From Blepharisma stoltei (lineage: Eukaryota; Ciliophora; Heterotrichea; Heterotrichida; Blepharismidae): a DNA stretch of 64,000 nt. Location: the NCBI GenBank assembly GCA_914767885.1, contig CAJZBQ010000018.1:62001-126000 (forward strand), given 5' to 3'. Positions within the stretch are counted from its first letter, which is position 1; each line of letters begins with the position of its first letter. The notes beneath the pieces are model-generated. The model searched no databases and had not been told where the DNA came from. It saw nothing but the letters and a program-made list of their open reading frames with translations. Shown here piece after piece: positions 41,989 to 51,930 of the stretch. The position numbers and the translations under genes were made by a program.

Positions 41989-44900
41989 ATGGCTCTTTCA
42001 GGACTGAAAAGCATGCTTGGAATCAAAGGGGAATCTAAAAAGAAGCAAGAAGCCTTTGAAAGCTCTGAAACCAGCCCAGAAATGGAGTACCTATTGATTT
42101 CTAGCTTGCAGCATTTAGGAATCCCAAAATATACAACAAAAACGTTCACATATGATAAAATTCAAGGGCTTGCTGCTGTTGGTACTTTGACTGGATCTAT
42201 TAAAATTTTTGGAAAGCAAGGGATTGAAGCAATAATAGAAGGCGAAAAACAACACCCAATAGAATTTTTAGCCTTCATTACGAATAAAGGAGTTTTAGTG
42301 AGCAATAGCAATATTGGAAGAAATTTGACGTTTTGGAGCATTGAAGAGATGAAGGTATACTGTTATTTTACCCATTTTCTGTAGCAGATTTTGCTTTATA
42401 TATATAAATATTCATATAATAAAGAATAACATTAACAATCCCAATTGATTTTCTAGTATCAAAGCTGTATTATCCGGAGGATGGAGACTTTATATATCTA
42501 GGCACACATGGAGGAGAATTAAGAGTATTAGATGTAGAGCAAAAAAGACTGACTGCTTATGGGCTAAGTTTTTCTCTATTATGTCCTGACCAAGCTGAAG
42601 ACCCAATCATTGACTTATCATTTCACCCTGAAAAACCTGAAAAAATCTTAATTTGCTATGAAAATCGTGGAATCGTAATATGGGACTTCAAAAAAAATAA
42701 AGTAATTAAAAAGATCAACAACACCCAGCCTACCCATTGTGCAGCCTGAACACGGGATGGAAATTCAATTGTATGTGGCTTATGGGATACATTAAAATGG
42801 CGACAGGAGCCCTTTTCCTCAACACCTGTAGCCGGGGTCACCTGGGGACCTTGTGGAAGGGGAAAAGGCGCTCGGAGTGTGCATCCGGCTGGGTTTTACC
42901 TTGGCACAATGCAGCGCAACGTCGAATTTGGTCGACCGCAGCTCATTTTGTCACCAAGTGTTTTACCTCGGGGAAAAGGGTCTTCCAAGTTGGAAAGGGG
43001 AAGCTCAGCAGCATCAGGAGGTTCCTCCTGATCAATCGGGCAATTCCTAGCGCGATACCAGGCGTTGCGTCCTGGGCTTAGATTTCCTTTTTGGCCGACA
43101 GCCGTACCAGAAAATTTGTTTTTCAAATTTTCGGAATGGGCAACCTCGTTCTCACAGCCTCAAGCAAGGCCACAGAATTCCTAAATCTGCCCACTCAACA
43201 CTGGAGCAAGGTGGTAGCTTGCAAGGAGGAGACGACCAACAGAACAGGCTAGCCATTAAGTTGGAGTCCTGTAGGCGGAAGTCACAAAGCGGAGGAACCT
43301 TCGGTCTGGGTGGCTGCGTTAACAAGTAACAGCTTAGCAGTTGATAATCTCGTAATTAGATTAAGATTAAGATGTGGCTTACGGGATGGATCAATTGCTT
43401 TTTGGAATTTAGAAGAAAAAAAGCCATTTATTTATAAATCATTAAAACCAGATCCAGATGTAAATGATATTAATTTAACTGCTATTGATACCATTATATG
43501 CATGGCCGACAAAACTATCGTTATGGGAGGCCAGCCCTTTAATTCCCCAAACCAAATCACTTGCTTTACAGGAGACGAAATAAATAATTCTTTTGTTTAT
43601 ACTTTGCCTTCAGAAACCCTTCCATTGCAGATTTTTCCAATTCAGAGTATTGATGATGGGGTAATTAAAGAAAATTTGGTGATTGTGACTCAGGATGCAT
43701 CAATATTAATCCATGACTTTAAATCTCCTTATCCTTTTTACCCTACTGAAATATTTGGGCCTTTGCAAGTGTTTTGCAGTAGATATTATACGATGGCGAA
43801 TAATGGGCAAGAAGTGATGAATTTGATAGAAAGCATGGCATCGCCTGAGTTTGAGCTTGTTCTTAATGGAGGCGTTGTGAGTGAAACTTATCAAGATATT
43901 TTTGGGATGCTTATAACAGCTCATTCTTCAGGATTGATAAGATTTTGGTGTGTTTCTAATGTAAGGACTTATAATTTGACGAATTTATACGATTTTCTGC
44001 TAAATTGGAATAAATAGGGAAATTAAGAATTAATTTTGTATAGAAAATAAGGAAATTTTTATTTTTTTTGAATTTAATTAATAGACTGCAAAATATCACT
44101 CCTCAGCCAAGAAAAAAATCCTTATTTTAGAGGGTCGATTTTTATTTTCAATGAAGTTGCTGATGAAAATTGTAAAATTTCTGCTCTTGAAATATCTATT
44201 GAAACCAAAAAGCTAATAGTCGCTTTTGATATTGGAAAAATAGGAATTTGGCAAATAGGAATTAATGAAATTAATTTATTAGGAATCCATCAAGTTCATA
44301 CATCGCCAATCCTTGATTTAAAAGTAAAAGGGTCATTTATTATATCAGGGGATCTTGTAGGAGGATTATCAATATTTAATATGGATTCCAGCGAAATAAT
44401 ATAATCTTTTGCATAAATTTCTTTTTGATTTTATAAGTGAAATGATTTTTAAAATGTTAAAAAAAAATTTTAGCATGCCATAAACTCAGTTTTATATATT
44501 ATGGCATGTCAAAATTTTTTTGAAATTTTAAAATTAATTTGGCATAGCAAAGCAAAATGAAATTTTACTAATAAATTATATATTCATATGACCTAAAAAT
44601 CTCCAGAAAAAGCGAAATCTCAAAGCAACAAATATCTATAAGCCAAATAGAAATTTATGATAATATAGCTGCAGTTTCTGTATCTAATGGACTTGTGCAT
44701 TTATTTGATTTTAATACTATGCAGCTGCAGCCTCCAGTAAAGTCTCCAAAAATTGACTTAAAATCTGAAGTCCCGAAGAGAAGCGATGTTGGGATCTTAA
44801 AAATGCTTTATACTTCAATAGACCAGCAAAAAGTCGTGATTGCTTATGAAAAAAGTATGCATCTTGTGCAGTGGCCTTCTCTAGAAGTCCAAGCTTCTCA

Positions 44901-45652
44901 ATACTGGCTTACACCCATTGTCTCTACCAATTTACTTTATTTAAGAAGTGAGGTATACGCCGCCTTGCTGCATTCTGATGGTATGATGTCACTGTTAAGA
45001 ACTGACAGTTTAGAAAGGATATGGAAATCAAAAATATCGATTCCGATTGAGTAATCTTTATTTAGAGCAAACTATAAAGAATTTAATATGTCATTTGATG
45101 GGCATTTTATAATAACTACAAGCTCTAAACAGATATTGACAGGCTGGCTTACGTTTTTTGATGAATCGCGAGCTGAGTGTAACTTATACCACAAAAATTA
45201 TATTTTCTATAAAAAATTACTAGACATTTTTTTGCTAAATTTATGTAAAAAAAAGCATAGTTTTATTTAATAAAAATGCTAGCAATGACTTCAAAAAAGA
45301 AAAAAAATCATCAAAATTTTTAGGTTTCAAAGTAAATCGTGAGGTAAATTTTAATGGAATTTGTAAGAAATATTTAGTTGAAAAACCGAATAAAAAATGC
45401 TTGATACAAGAAAAAGAAATTGTAGAAGATAGACCACAAGAAGAAGAGAAAAAAGGACTTGAAGAGGAAATGAAAATGGGGGAATTAGGAAGCGCAATGG
45501 AAAAAGCGCTGCAAGGGGTCAAAGAAAGAGGAGAAAAAATACAAAATCTGGATGTCAAGATTAAAAATATGGCTGAGCAAGCTAAATCGTGGGCAGACAT
45601 GATAAAAGAGCAAGCAGAGAAAGAGAAAAATAAGAAGTGGTGGCAGCTTTAA
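41989..45652 (+). CDS. tomosyn/STXBP5-like WD40 protein with C-terminal R-SNARE
   Basis: Regulator of SNARE-mediated exocytosis. The N-terminal part is WD40 (LAAVGTLTGSIKIFGKQG; YYPEDGDFIYLGTHGGELRVLD; KILICYENRGIVIWDFKKNK; GNSIVCGL). The extreme C-terminus is an R-SNARE coiled coil (ALQGVKERGEKIQNLDVKIKNM...), with the central Arg in KERGEK and the end KKWWQL, matching the tomosyn/VAMP layout. Removed segments: IES 42356-42458 (101 bp), retroposon 42.78-43.38 kb, IES 44001-44093 (91 bp), IES about 44398-44575, a 15-nt intron 45051-45065, and IES 45210-45272 (61 bp). About 870 aa. One UGA is Trp (CAAWTRDG). All these joins are in frame. Confidence 0.88.
42356..42458. mobile_element. IES, 101 bp, TA pointer
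   Basis: TA at 42356 and 42457. In-frame join EMKVSKLYYPED. Confidence 0.8.
42789..43371 (+). mobile_element. SINE-like retroposon inside an exon, 16-bp duplication
   Basis: Flanked by ATGTGGCTTATGGGAT (42773-42788) and ATGTGGCTTACGGGAT (43372-43387). Starts near AAAATGGCGACAGG; the tail is TAATTAGATTAAGATTAAG. Excision at the TA within the duplication gives VCGLRDGSIAFW in frame. Confidence 0.9.
44001..44093. mobile_element. IES, 91 bp, TA pointer
   Basis: TA at 44001 and 44092. Join FLLDCKISLL. Confidence 0.7.
44398..44575. mobile_element. IES, about 177 bp, with internal hairpin
   Basis: Contains CATGCCATAAACTC...TATTATGGCATG. Join DSSEIIYSYDLK. The TA choice is ambiguous by a few bases because of TATATA runs. 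Confidence 0.65.
45051..45065 (+). other. 15-nt spliceosomal intron
   Basis: GTAATCTTTATTTAG; removal eliminates a TAA and joins IPIEANYKEFN. Confidence 0.8.
45210..45272. mobile_element. IES, 61 bp, TA pointer
   Basis: TA at 45210 and 45271. Join IFYKNASNDF. Confidence 0.65.
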
Positions 45653-45820
45653 TGTGCTTTATATTATAAATTAATTTATATTGAGTACATATAATATCAT
45701 TATGTGCTAACAACCCAAACCAAGCTCAAACCAAATTACTTTATTTTTTAATTTAAAACAAATCCAAGTATTTTTTAAACCATGTTAATATACTAAAATT
45801 TACAATTAAATTTTTACAAT

Positions 45821-47797
45821 TTAAAGATTTAGGCTAATAATTAAACTGCCTAAAATTTCAAGTTCAAGCCCTTCTACGTCATAGCCAAGCTCTATTAGTA
45901 TATTGCTACAATCTATAACTCTAAAAAGGGGATAACCTGTAATGCTGCTTAATTCATTAAGGAGACTCAGCTTGCTAAGTAAAGGATTGGCATATCTTAT
46001 TTCATTAGCATAGAAGATTTTACAACAGGTTGATGCTGATCTATCTTGATTTTCCATTATCTTTTTGCCTTTATTAAAGTTATAGGAAGAAAGTACTTCA
46101 GCTATTTGCCTCACTTTTAAATCAGAATTAGAATTTTGATTGACTTGATCATTTTCAATAGCATATATTATTTTTAGCGCATCTATACAGCCTAATATCT
46201 GTGGTTTGCTTTTATCAAGCATGCTATCAGCATCTATTGTCATAAAATCCTTGCAACTAGCAATAAGCCGCTTCTTTATCCAGTATCTAACTTCAATGTT
46301 AGTTTCAATGCAGTCCATTTTGTTTTTGCTGTTTAAAGCAATTGCTTCTGAGGCATTTTTAATCACGAGCTGCCTTTCATTAGGATTTGAACCTATTGTG
46401 CTTTGAAATTTGATTGCACGTGCTCTTATATCTTTTTTTTTCATTATTTCGGGAACTCCAGAGACAGGGTTGCTAAGCAGACTTCCTACAAAGGGAATAA
46501 GCTCTATAGCTACAAAAAAAGCATTGACCATAATGCTTGAATTATCAATTGTAATATCTCTCCCATCACAAATATTCTCTGCTTCGCTAAGAGCACTATA
46601 TAATCTGTTGCTCAGAGCTGCTATATAGTTTTTAAGTTTAGAATTGCTTTCTATTACAGGATTTATCATTCTAAGATCGACTCCGCTTGCTTTTTTCTCC
46701 CCAAATTTTTGTCCTTGCATTCTAAGTTGACTAATTTCTTCTAACAGTCTTTTTTCAAACTCAACTATCTCTTTATTAGCGGATAGAATCTTTTGATGTG
46801 ATTTTTCATCCTGCTGCTTTAATCTGATTAGATCAACTACATTTTCAATGATTTGAATATTCTGAGCCCGAATTCTTGCATTCTCATCATCAATTTGTTT
46901 TTGCAGCTTTGCATTGTCTCCAACAGCGATTTTGAGTTGCTGCAATTCCTCCTTAAACTCATAAAGCTTAGTAAGCTTGTCAAGCAATTGAAGACTATCT
47001 TTCTTTAATGCTTCATTTATATCGTTAATGCTCCCTTTTGAAAGGTTACTGCTGCCGTTTTGCTCTTCTTGCATCAAAGCACGAGCTCTGTTAAAATCAT
47101 TCAAAGCTTCTTTATCCCTTCCAAGGCTATTAAGCACTATAGTGCGATTGAAATAATATAACAGCTCATTTGGGCGAAGTCTTATTGCTGCATCATAGCA
47201 TTCTATCGCTTCCTGCTTTCTTCCTAATTCACTAAAATTAACACCTCTATTATTATAGGAAGCTGCATCATCAGGCTTAAGTCTTATGGCTGTGTCATAG
47301 CATTCTATCGCTTCCAATTTTCTTCCTAAATCACTAAGAGAATTGCCTTTGTTATAATAAGCTTCAATGTAATCAGGTTTAAGTTTTATCGCTTCATTAT
47401 ACAATTCTATTGCTTCTAATTTTTTTCCTGATTCAGTAAAAGAATTGCCTTTGTTAAAGTAAGCTTTAGCATAATCAGGTTTAAGTCTTATTGCAGCTTC
47501 ATAGCATTCTGTGGCTTCTTGCTTTCTTTCTAAGCCTTTAAGAGCAACGCCTTTATTAAGGTAAGCAGAAGCATAATCAGGTTTAAGCCTTATTGCTGCA
47601 TCATAGCATTCTATTGATTCAAGATTTCTCCCTAAGCCTCTAAGAGCAACACCTTTATTATAGTGAGAAAGAGCGTTATCAGGTTTAAGTCTTATTGCTG
47701 AATCATAACATTCTATTGCTTTAAGTAACTCGTTCTTCTGATGGTAGTTACTTCCTTTTGCTAGCCAGCCCTCATTATCTAGAACTTCTTTAGCCAT
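45821..47797 (-). CDS. TPR-repeat protein with long C-terminal region, 658 aa
   Basis: Residues about 8-245 are seven consecutive 34-residue TPRs with the pattern AIECYDxAIRLKPDxAxxYxNKGxxLxxLGRKxE. A coiled coil follows (about 275-385: LQQLKIAVGDNAKLQKQIDDENARI...), then a mostly helical C-terminal region of about 270 residues with a hydrophobic helix (MVNAFFVAIELIPFVGSLL, near 430-450). The TPR spacing and wording are of the O-GlcNAc-transferase/Nif-type consensus kind, common in bacteria and expanded in some protists. No catalytic domain recognised. The gene is uninterrupted, has no UGA and no intron, in contrast to its neighbours. Confidence 0.88.
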   Translation of the reverse strand: MAKEVLDNEGWLAKGSNYHQKNELLKAIECYDSAIRLKPDNALSHYNKGVALRGLGRNLESIECYDAAIRLKPDYASAYLNKGVALKGLERKQEATECYEAAIRLKPDYAKAYFNKGNSFTESGKKLEAIELYNEAIKLKPDYIEAYYNKGNSLSDLGRKLEAIECYDTAIRLKPDDAASYNNRGVNFSELGRKQEAIECYDAAIRLRPNELLYYFNRTIVLNSLGRDKEALNDFNRARALMQEEQNGSSNLSKGSINDINEALKKDSLQLLDKLTKLYEFKEELQQLKIAVGDNAKLQKQIDDENARIRAQNIQIIENVVDLIRLKQQDEKSHQKILSANKEIVEFEKRLLEEISQLRMQGQKFGEKKASGVDLRMINPVIESNSKLKNYIAALSNRLYSALSEAENICDGRDITIDNSSIMVNAFFVAIELIPFVGSLLSNPVSGVPEIMKKKDIRARAIKFQSTIGSNPNERQLVIKNASEAIALNSKNKMDCIETNIEVRYWIKKRLIASCKDFMTIDADSMLDKSKPQILGCIDALKIIYAIENDQVNQNSNSDLKVRQIAEVLSSYNFNKGKKIMENQDRSASTCCKIFYANEIRYANPLLSKLSLLNELSSITGYPLFRVIDCSNILIELGYDVEGLELEILGSLIISLNL

Positions 47798-48597
47798 GTC
47801 TTAACTTTTTTTTATTAAAATTCTCCAAAGAATTTGCTTTAATAGCTTGCGTTATAAACTTTGCTTTTTAAATTAAATTAAGTTTAATTAAAAAATCCTA
47901 AAAATTTTTTTAATTTCCATAATAAAGAGACCTGATAATAAATTTCAATTAAAAGACCATTCGCTCAAGAAAAAAATAGTTGTAGCTTTATTACCTATAA
48001 GGCATCTATCAAATTTTTATCCTTACTTTATAATCCCACAAAAGCTGATTTAAATGAGCTTTTTCATTATAGCTTATACAGTATTTAGCTTTGCATCTAA
48101 AAGCCTTTAATTTTCACAATTGAAGTTGCTTTAGAATCGTTCTTGAAGTGGCCATAATTACCTAATAAGATTAAAGCGTTGTTGAAATAAAATTTTAACT
48201 GTTCTCTGACATTTGATTCTGATTCTTTCCATTTTTAATTGCTAGATTTCCGAACTAATGCAAAATAAAAAATCAAATTTTTGCATAAATGGAAGCTCCT
48301 TGTCTGATATTACTCGCTGAGATTTTCAAGACAAAATAGCAGGCATAAGGCTCTTCAAAAAGGCTTTCTAGCTGGAATTCGCAGTGAGATTGGTGAAAAT
48401 TTTTTTCTGCGATCTTTAAAATTCATTCGAATAGGCCTGATTTTAAGGTCTAATGGCCATAATTTAATTTTAGTTTGTCTGATATTCAGGAAGTAGTGGA
48501 ATTAATAATAGTCTCACTATCTATTAGCTTCAATATGAAACAATCTGGAATCCAAAAAACTCCAAATTCCTTATTGTTATTTATCTTAAAATTTAAT
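47798..48597. other. gene-poor AT-rich region
   Basis: About 800 bp. Scattered coding-like words without an open frame; no repeat identified. Confidence 0.4.
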
Positions 48598-50041
48598 TTA
48601 ATTATACTTTGCTTCTTCCTCAGGCATCATCTGAAATAAATCATCAGCTATTTCCATAACTTTTTTAGATTAGATTATTCGGAAGGTATTTAAAGTTACT
48701 ATTCAGCTGATTGCTCCTACGCTTCGGAGAGTAGTGTGCTATGTTGGTAAACAAAAAGAGATGAACTTAATGCCCTAGGTTTAGGACTCAATTCAATAGG
48801 AAGCAGCTCACGATTCATTTCTATGCTGCTAGACATCGCTAGGATATATCAAACCCCAAAAAAGTATTCCTGATATATCATAAAGGCACCTGAGAGAACT
48901 AATTTTGGCTTCCGACCATTTTATGTATATATTCCTAACTTTAAGAGACCTATTATGAATGTCAATGCTTTCTAGCATTTCCATCATACTCTCATCAATT
49001 AATTTCTGCGCATTTTTTTCAATTACTTCATCATTACTGTCCTATTTAGTTTTTACCAGAATTATAACATATTCAATTATTTTTCATAAATTTAGCGCAA
49101 TAATATAATAACTTTTAAAAGTATACTAGTTTACGATGAATAGTCCACTAAGGAGCATTTTTGGTTAGCCAGAATCAGCTGGCTTGTCAAATTATTTGCA
49201 AGGCATAGTATTTGGCAAACCAAAAATGTATCTTAGTGTGTGATTCTTCATAAATACATATAATAGTCATTCACCCCTACTATAAATCAATTAAGTGCTC
49301 CAAGAGCCTACACAAAATTTCATCAGAGTCCCCATCTCTAATAAGCAGCTGTATCAAATCATGTGCTCCTTTATTTTTAAAAAAAATTGACTGTGCAATC
49401 TCATTCCCTTTATAAATTCTCGCACAAGTAGCAGCTGACAAAAGCCTTAACTGCTTAGTTTGACAGGAAAGAAAAGGTATTAAATTTTGTAAAATATTTT
49501 TTGAAATTAATTCATGTTTCAGCTCATTTGTGGTATTATCAAGAGAATGATAAAGAAATAAAAAAGAAAAATCTCTTTGGTCTTCTGTCCCAGATTTTAT
49601 GCTTAAAATAAGGTGATCTTGGATATTTTTCAGAATTTCTTGCACTGATGAAGGATCATCTCAGGCAGCTTCTGCTAAATAAGCTAATGCTAAACTTCCT
49701 ATTGTTTCCGGGGATTTTGCTCAGCTTTGCCTTATTTTCAGCTCATTTTGATCTATTTTGTCGGTAACGTAAACTCATTTAGAAATTTCTAGTCATTTTG
49801 TATCAGCTTTTAAGGTGTTTAGTGCGAATAGTTGAGAGTCTTCTTTTGGAGCGGCTTCTGGGTCTGTGTTTTCTTTTTGCATTCTTATTGGAGATTGAGT
49901 GGCCGATTGTACAACGAAATCTTGAGACAGCATAGCTTCTACGTTAATATTTCTTCTAATTTTCCTAGACTTATAATTTGAGCGCTTTTGAGGAGGCTTG
50001 TCTGTCTCTTGGGATGCTTCTCGACCTTCACAACAGCCCAT
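48598..50041 (-). CDS. ARM/HEAT-like protein with N-myristoylation-type start, IES-split
   Basis: The start at 50041 gives MGCCEGREASQ, a typical N-myristoylation/palmitoylation signal (an ATG two codons upstream would spoil it). Four UGA codons are read as Trp (DTKWLEISKW, RQSWAKS, EAAWDDPSS). Central helices (LIPFLSCQTKQLRLLSAATCARI; LIQLLIRDGDSDEILCRLLEHLI) look armadillo-like. Then come a 196-bp IES with a hairpin (49087-49284; join LIDLWKIIEY), a 15-nt intron (49042-49056), and a retroposon (48664-48928) just before the C-terminal block MEIADDLFQMMPEEEAKYN. About 317 aa. Membrane-attached scaffold (inference). Confidence 0.7.
48664..48928 (-). mobile_element. SINE-like retroposon
   Basis: On the minus strand it starts AAAATGGTCGGAAG and ends ATCTAATCTAAAA. 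Flanked by TATTTCCATAACTTT (48649-48663) and ATATTCCTAACTTT (48929-48942). The join at the duplication keeps the frame (SLKVMEIADD). Confidence 0.7.
49042..49056 (-). other. 15-nt spliceosomal intron
   Basis: Minus strand GTAAAAACTAAATAG, carrying an in-frame TAG. Join IILDSNDEV. Confidence 0.8.
49087..49284. mobile_element. IES, 196 bp, with inverted repeats
   Basis: CACTAAGGAGCATTTTTGGTT near 49147 pairs with AACCAAAAATGTATCTTAGTG near 49220. TA at 49087 and 49283 give an in-frame join. Confidence 0.75.
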
Positions 50042-50378
50042 ATACAATTTTTAAATAATTAATTAGCAATAAAAACGGATTTGACAGAGATAAAATTTTG
50101 TTATGAATTAATGATTTTTTGCTGCTTTGTGAATCTTTTGATAATTAATGGGATTATTTGAAGCTGGAAATACCAAAAAAGGCTCATAAATTATAAAGAA
50201 CATTAATAAATTATATAAAACTTACTATAGAATACAGCGATTTTTGAGCTATTACAGAAGGCGGCTAGACTATTTTCTACTAATATAAATTTTTATTGGC
50301 ATTGCTTTAGGCTTTTCTAGCATTTTTGTTTCATATTTACCAAGATTTATAGAATCAATATCCATTTCTATAAAAATA
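50042..50378. other. intergenic, between divergent genes
   Basis: AT-rich; no feature seen. Confidence 0.5.
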
Positions 50379-51311
50379 ATGTCGGAGACCAAAAGTCTTA
50401 ATTGTTATGATGCACTCTCAAATGATAGCTCAGCACTCTTCAATTCAATAAATAGCAGCACAGAGCTTAGTGCATCCCATCCATCAGACGAAATCTCAGC
50501 TTCTGGCTGCTGCTTTTCATCTTTTTCCTACAATGAAAATTTCGATCCAAACACAAAAAAGGCAGGAAGAAGAACTGGTGACGACACCATAATTCTGAGT
50601 CTTTTTTCTAGAGAGAAAAATAATAGGCCACCTAAAAAGGAATATCTGAGATGCCAACTTATCAGAGGCCACAAGCGAATGATAAGAAATTTAGGAAGTG
50701 ACATAATCCCAAGGAAAACTTTATAACAAATTAAATAAATAAAAAAAAAAATATCTGATAGGCTAAAAATAATTTTTTTTAAAATTATATCATAATTTAT
50801 GTTTAATTATATTTGTATTGGTATAAATAAAGCAAAAATCTGCAGAGAAATCTTTGAAACTTATAACAAGCTGAAAATTTGCTATGAAAAAAATAAAGAA
50901 GTGCTAAACAGAGCTTGCCAAACAATAAATGGGCCTAAAACAGATGGACAAGCCAAGAGACAGAAAATTAAAGAAGATCGTGATATAAGTCGAAGCTATA
51001 ATAATAAGTACTGCAAGTCATATTTTGAGTCCTCTGAGGTGAGAGAAAGCTATCAGCTATATATAGATTATTTATTTGCAAATGCTGGCCCTAGCGAGCT
51101 TTCAAAGAAATTCAAGTTTTCTTGCTGCAAGTCAGAAAAGCATAATGATGAGTGTATAATAAAATGAAATATCCTGAGACATTATGTGAGCTTAAAAATG
51201 ATCCAAGATTTAGGAGTTCGACCGTGGCAGTATTGCGATGTGACAGTTGTCAACCAAGAAGAGGAAGGTATTAGTCAAGAAAATTTGAAAATAAGCATCT
51301 TGACTGATTAG
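50379..51311 (+). CDS. hypothetical protein, about 282 aa, one IES
   Basis: ATG 50379 (MSETKSLNCYDALSNDSSAL). Ser-rich disordered N-terminus, then a basic patch (KKAGRRTGDD...RPPKKEYLRCQLIRGHKRMIR). An 84-bp TA-bounded IES (50724-50809) contains stops; the join is PRKTLYICIGINKAK. The second half is helical and Cys-containing (KSYFESSEVRESYQLYIDY; FKFSCCKSEKH). One UGA is Trp (IIKWNILRHYV). It ends near VNQEEEGISQENLKISILTD. No family recognised. Confidence 0.65.
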
Positions 51312-51557
51312 AAAACAAATGGAATTATCGAAATTCATTGATAGGAATAGAAGTCAAATGGTGAGCGCATAAGTGTTAATTAATATTACAAACTTTTTAT
51401 GAAATTGGCTTATGCTAAGATAAATTGTAAGAACCCTTCTATAATATAGTGAGCAATATTGAATATTAAAGCAAAATTGCTCATTTTAAAAAGTCAGTGT
51501 TAGATTTTTATCGAAATCAAGGTTATATTAAAGATTTTTGGCTCATAATTAATTTAA

Positions 51558-51894
51558 TTAAAATATGCTGGTGTGTAATTTTCTGGTCTCTCAAATGAGG
51601 CTTGATTTCCCTTTGGTGAATTTATCAAGCTATGTCAAAGAAGCGGACTGAGTGGTTTTTCCTTTCGGAATCTTGGCCATAGGAATCGAAATTTCCAGAA
51701 GCGAAGAAGTTAGAGACTGGGACATTTAGAGTGCTTGACAAACCCAAATAGGTTGCCTGAGCTGGAGTTATCGAAGGTCAAATCCTAAGGCCGGCTTCTC
51801 TTTGTAGACAAATTCAAAGTGGCCACACTTTGGCGCCATGGTAGCGAGCAACCTGATAGTAGACATTATATATAATAAATCTAACTAAATTGAT
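51558..51894 (+). mobile_element. SINE-like retroposon with perfect 15-bp duplication
   Basis: TCATAATTAATTTAA at 51543-51557 and 51895-51909. Starts TTAAAATATGCTGG; the tail is TAATAAATCTAACTAAATTG. Related to 1410-1745. It lies between genes. Confidence 0.85.
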
Positions 51895-51930
51895 TCATAA
51901 TTAATTTAAAAACTAATAAATATAAATAAA

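Noticed and set aside
42656-43126. Several 60-110 codon ORFs on both strands
   Set aside because: Inside the retroposon in the tomosyn gene; no protein-level similarity between family copies.
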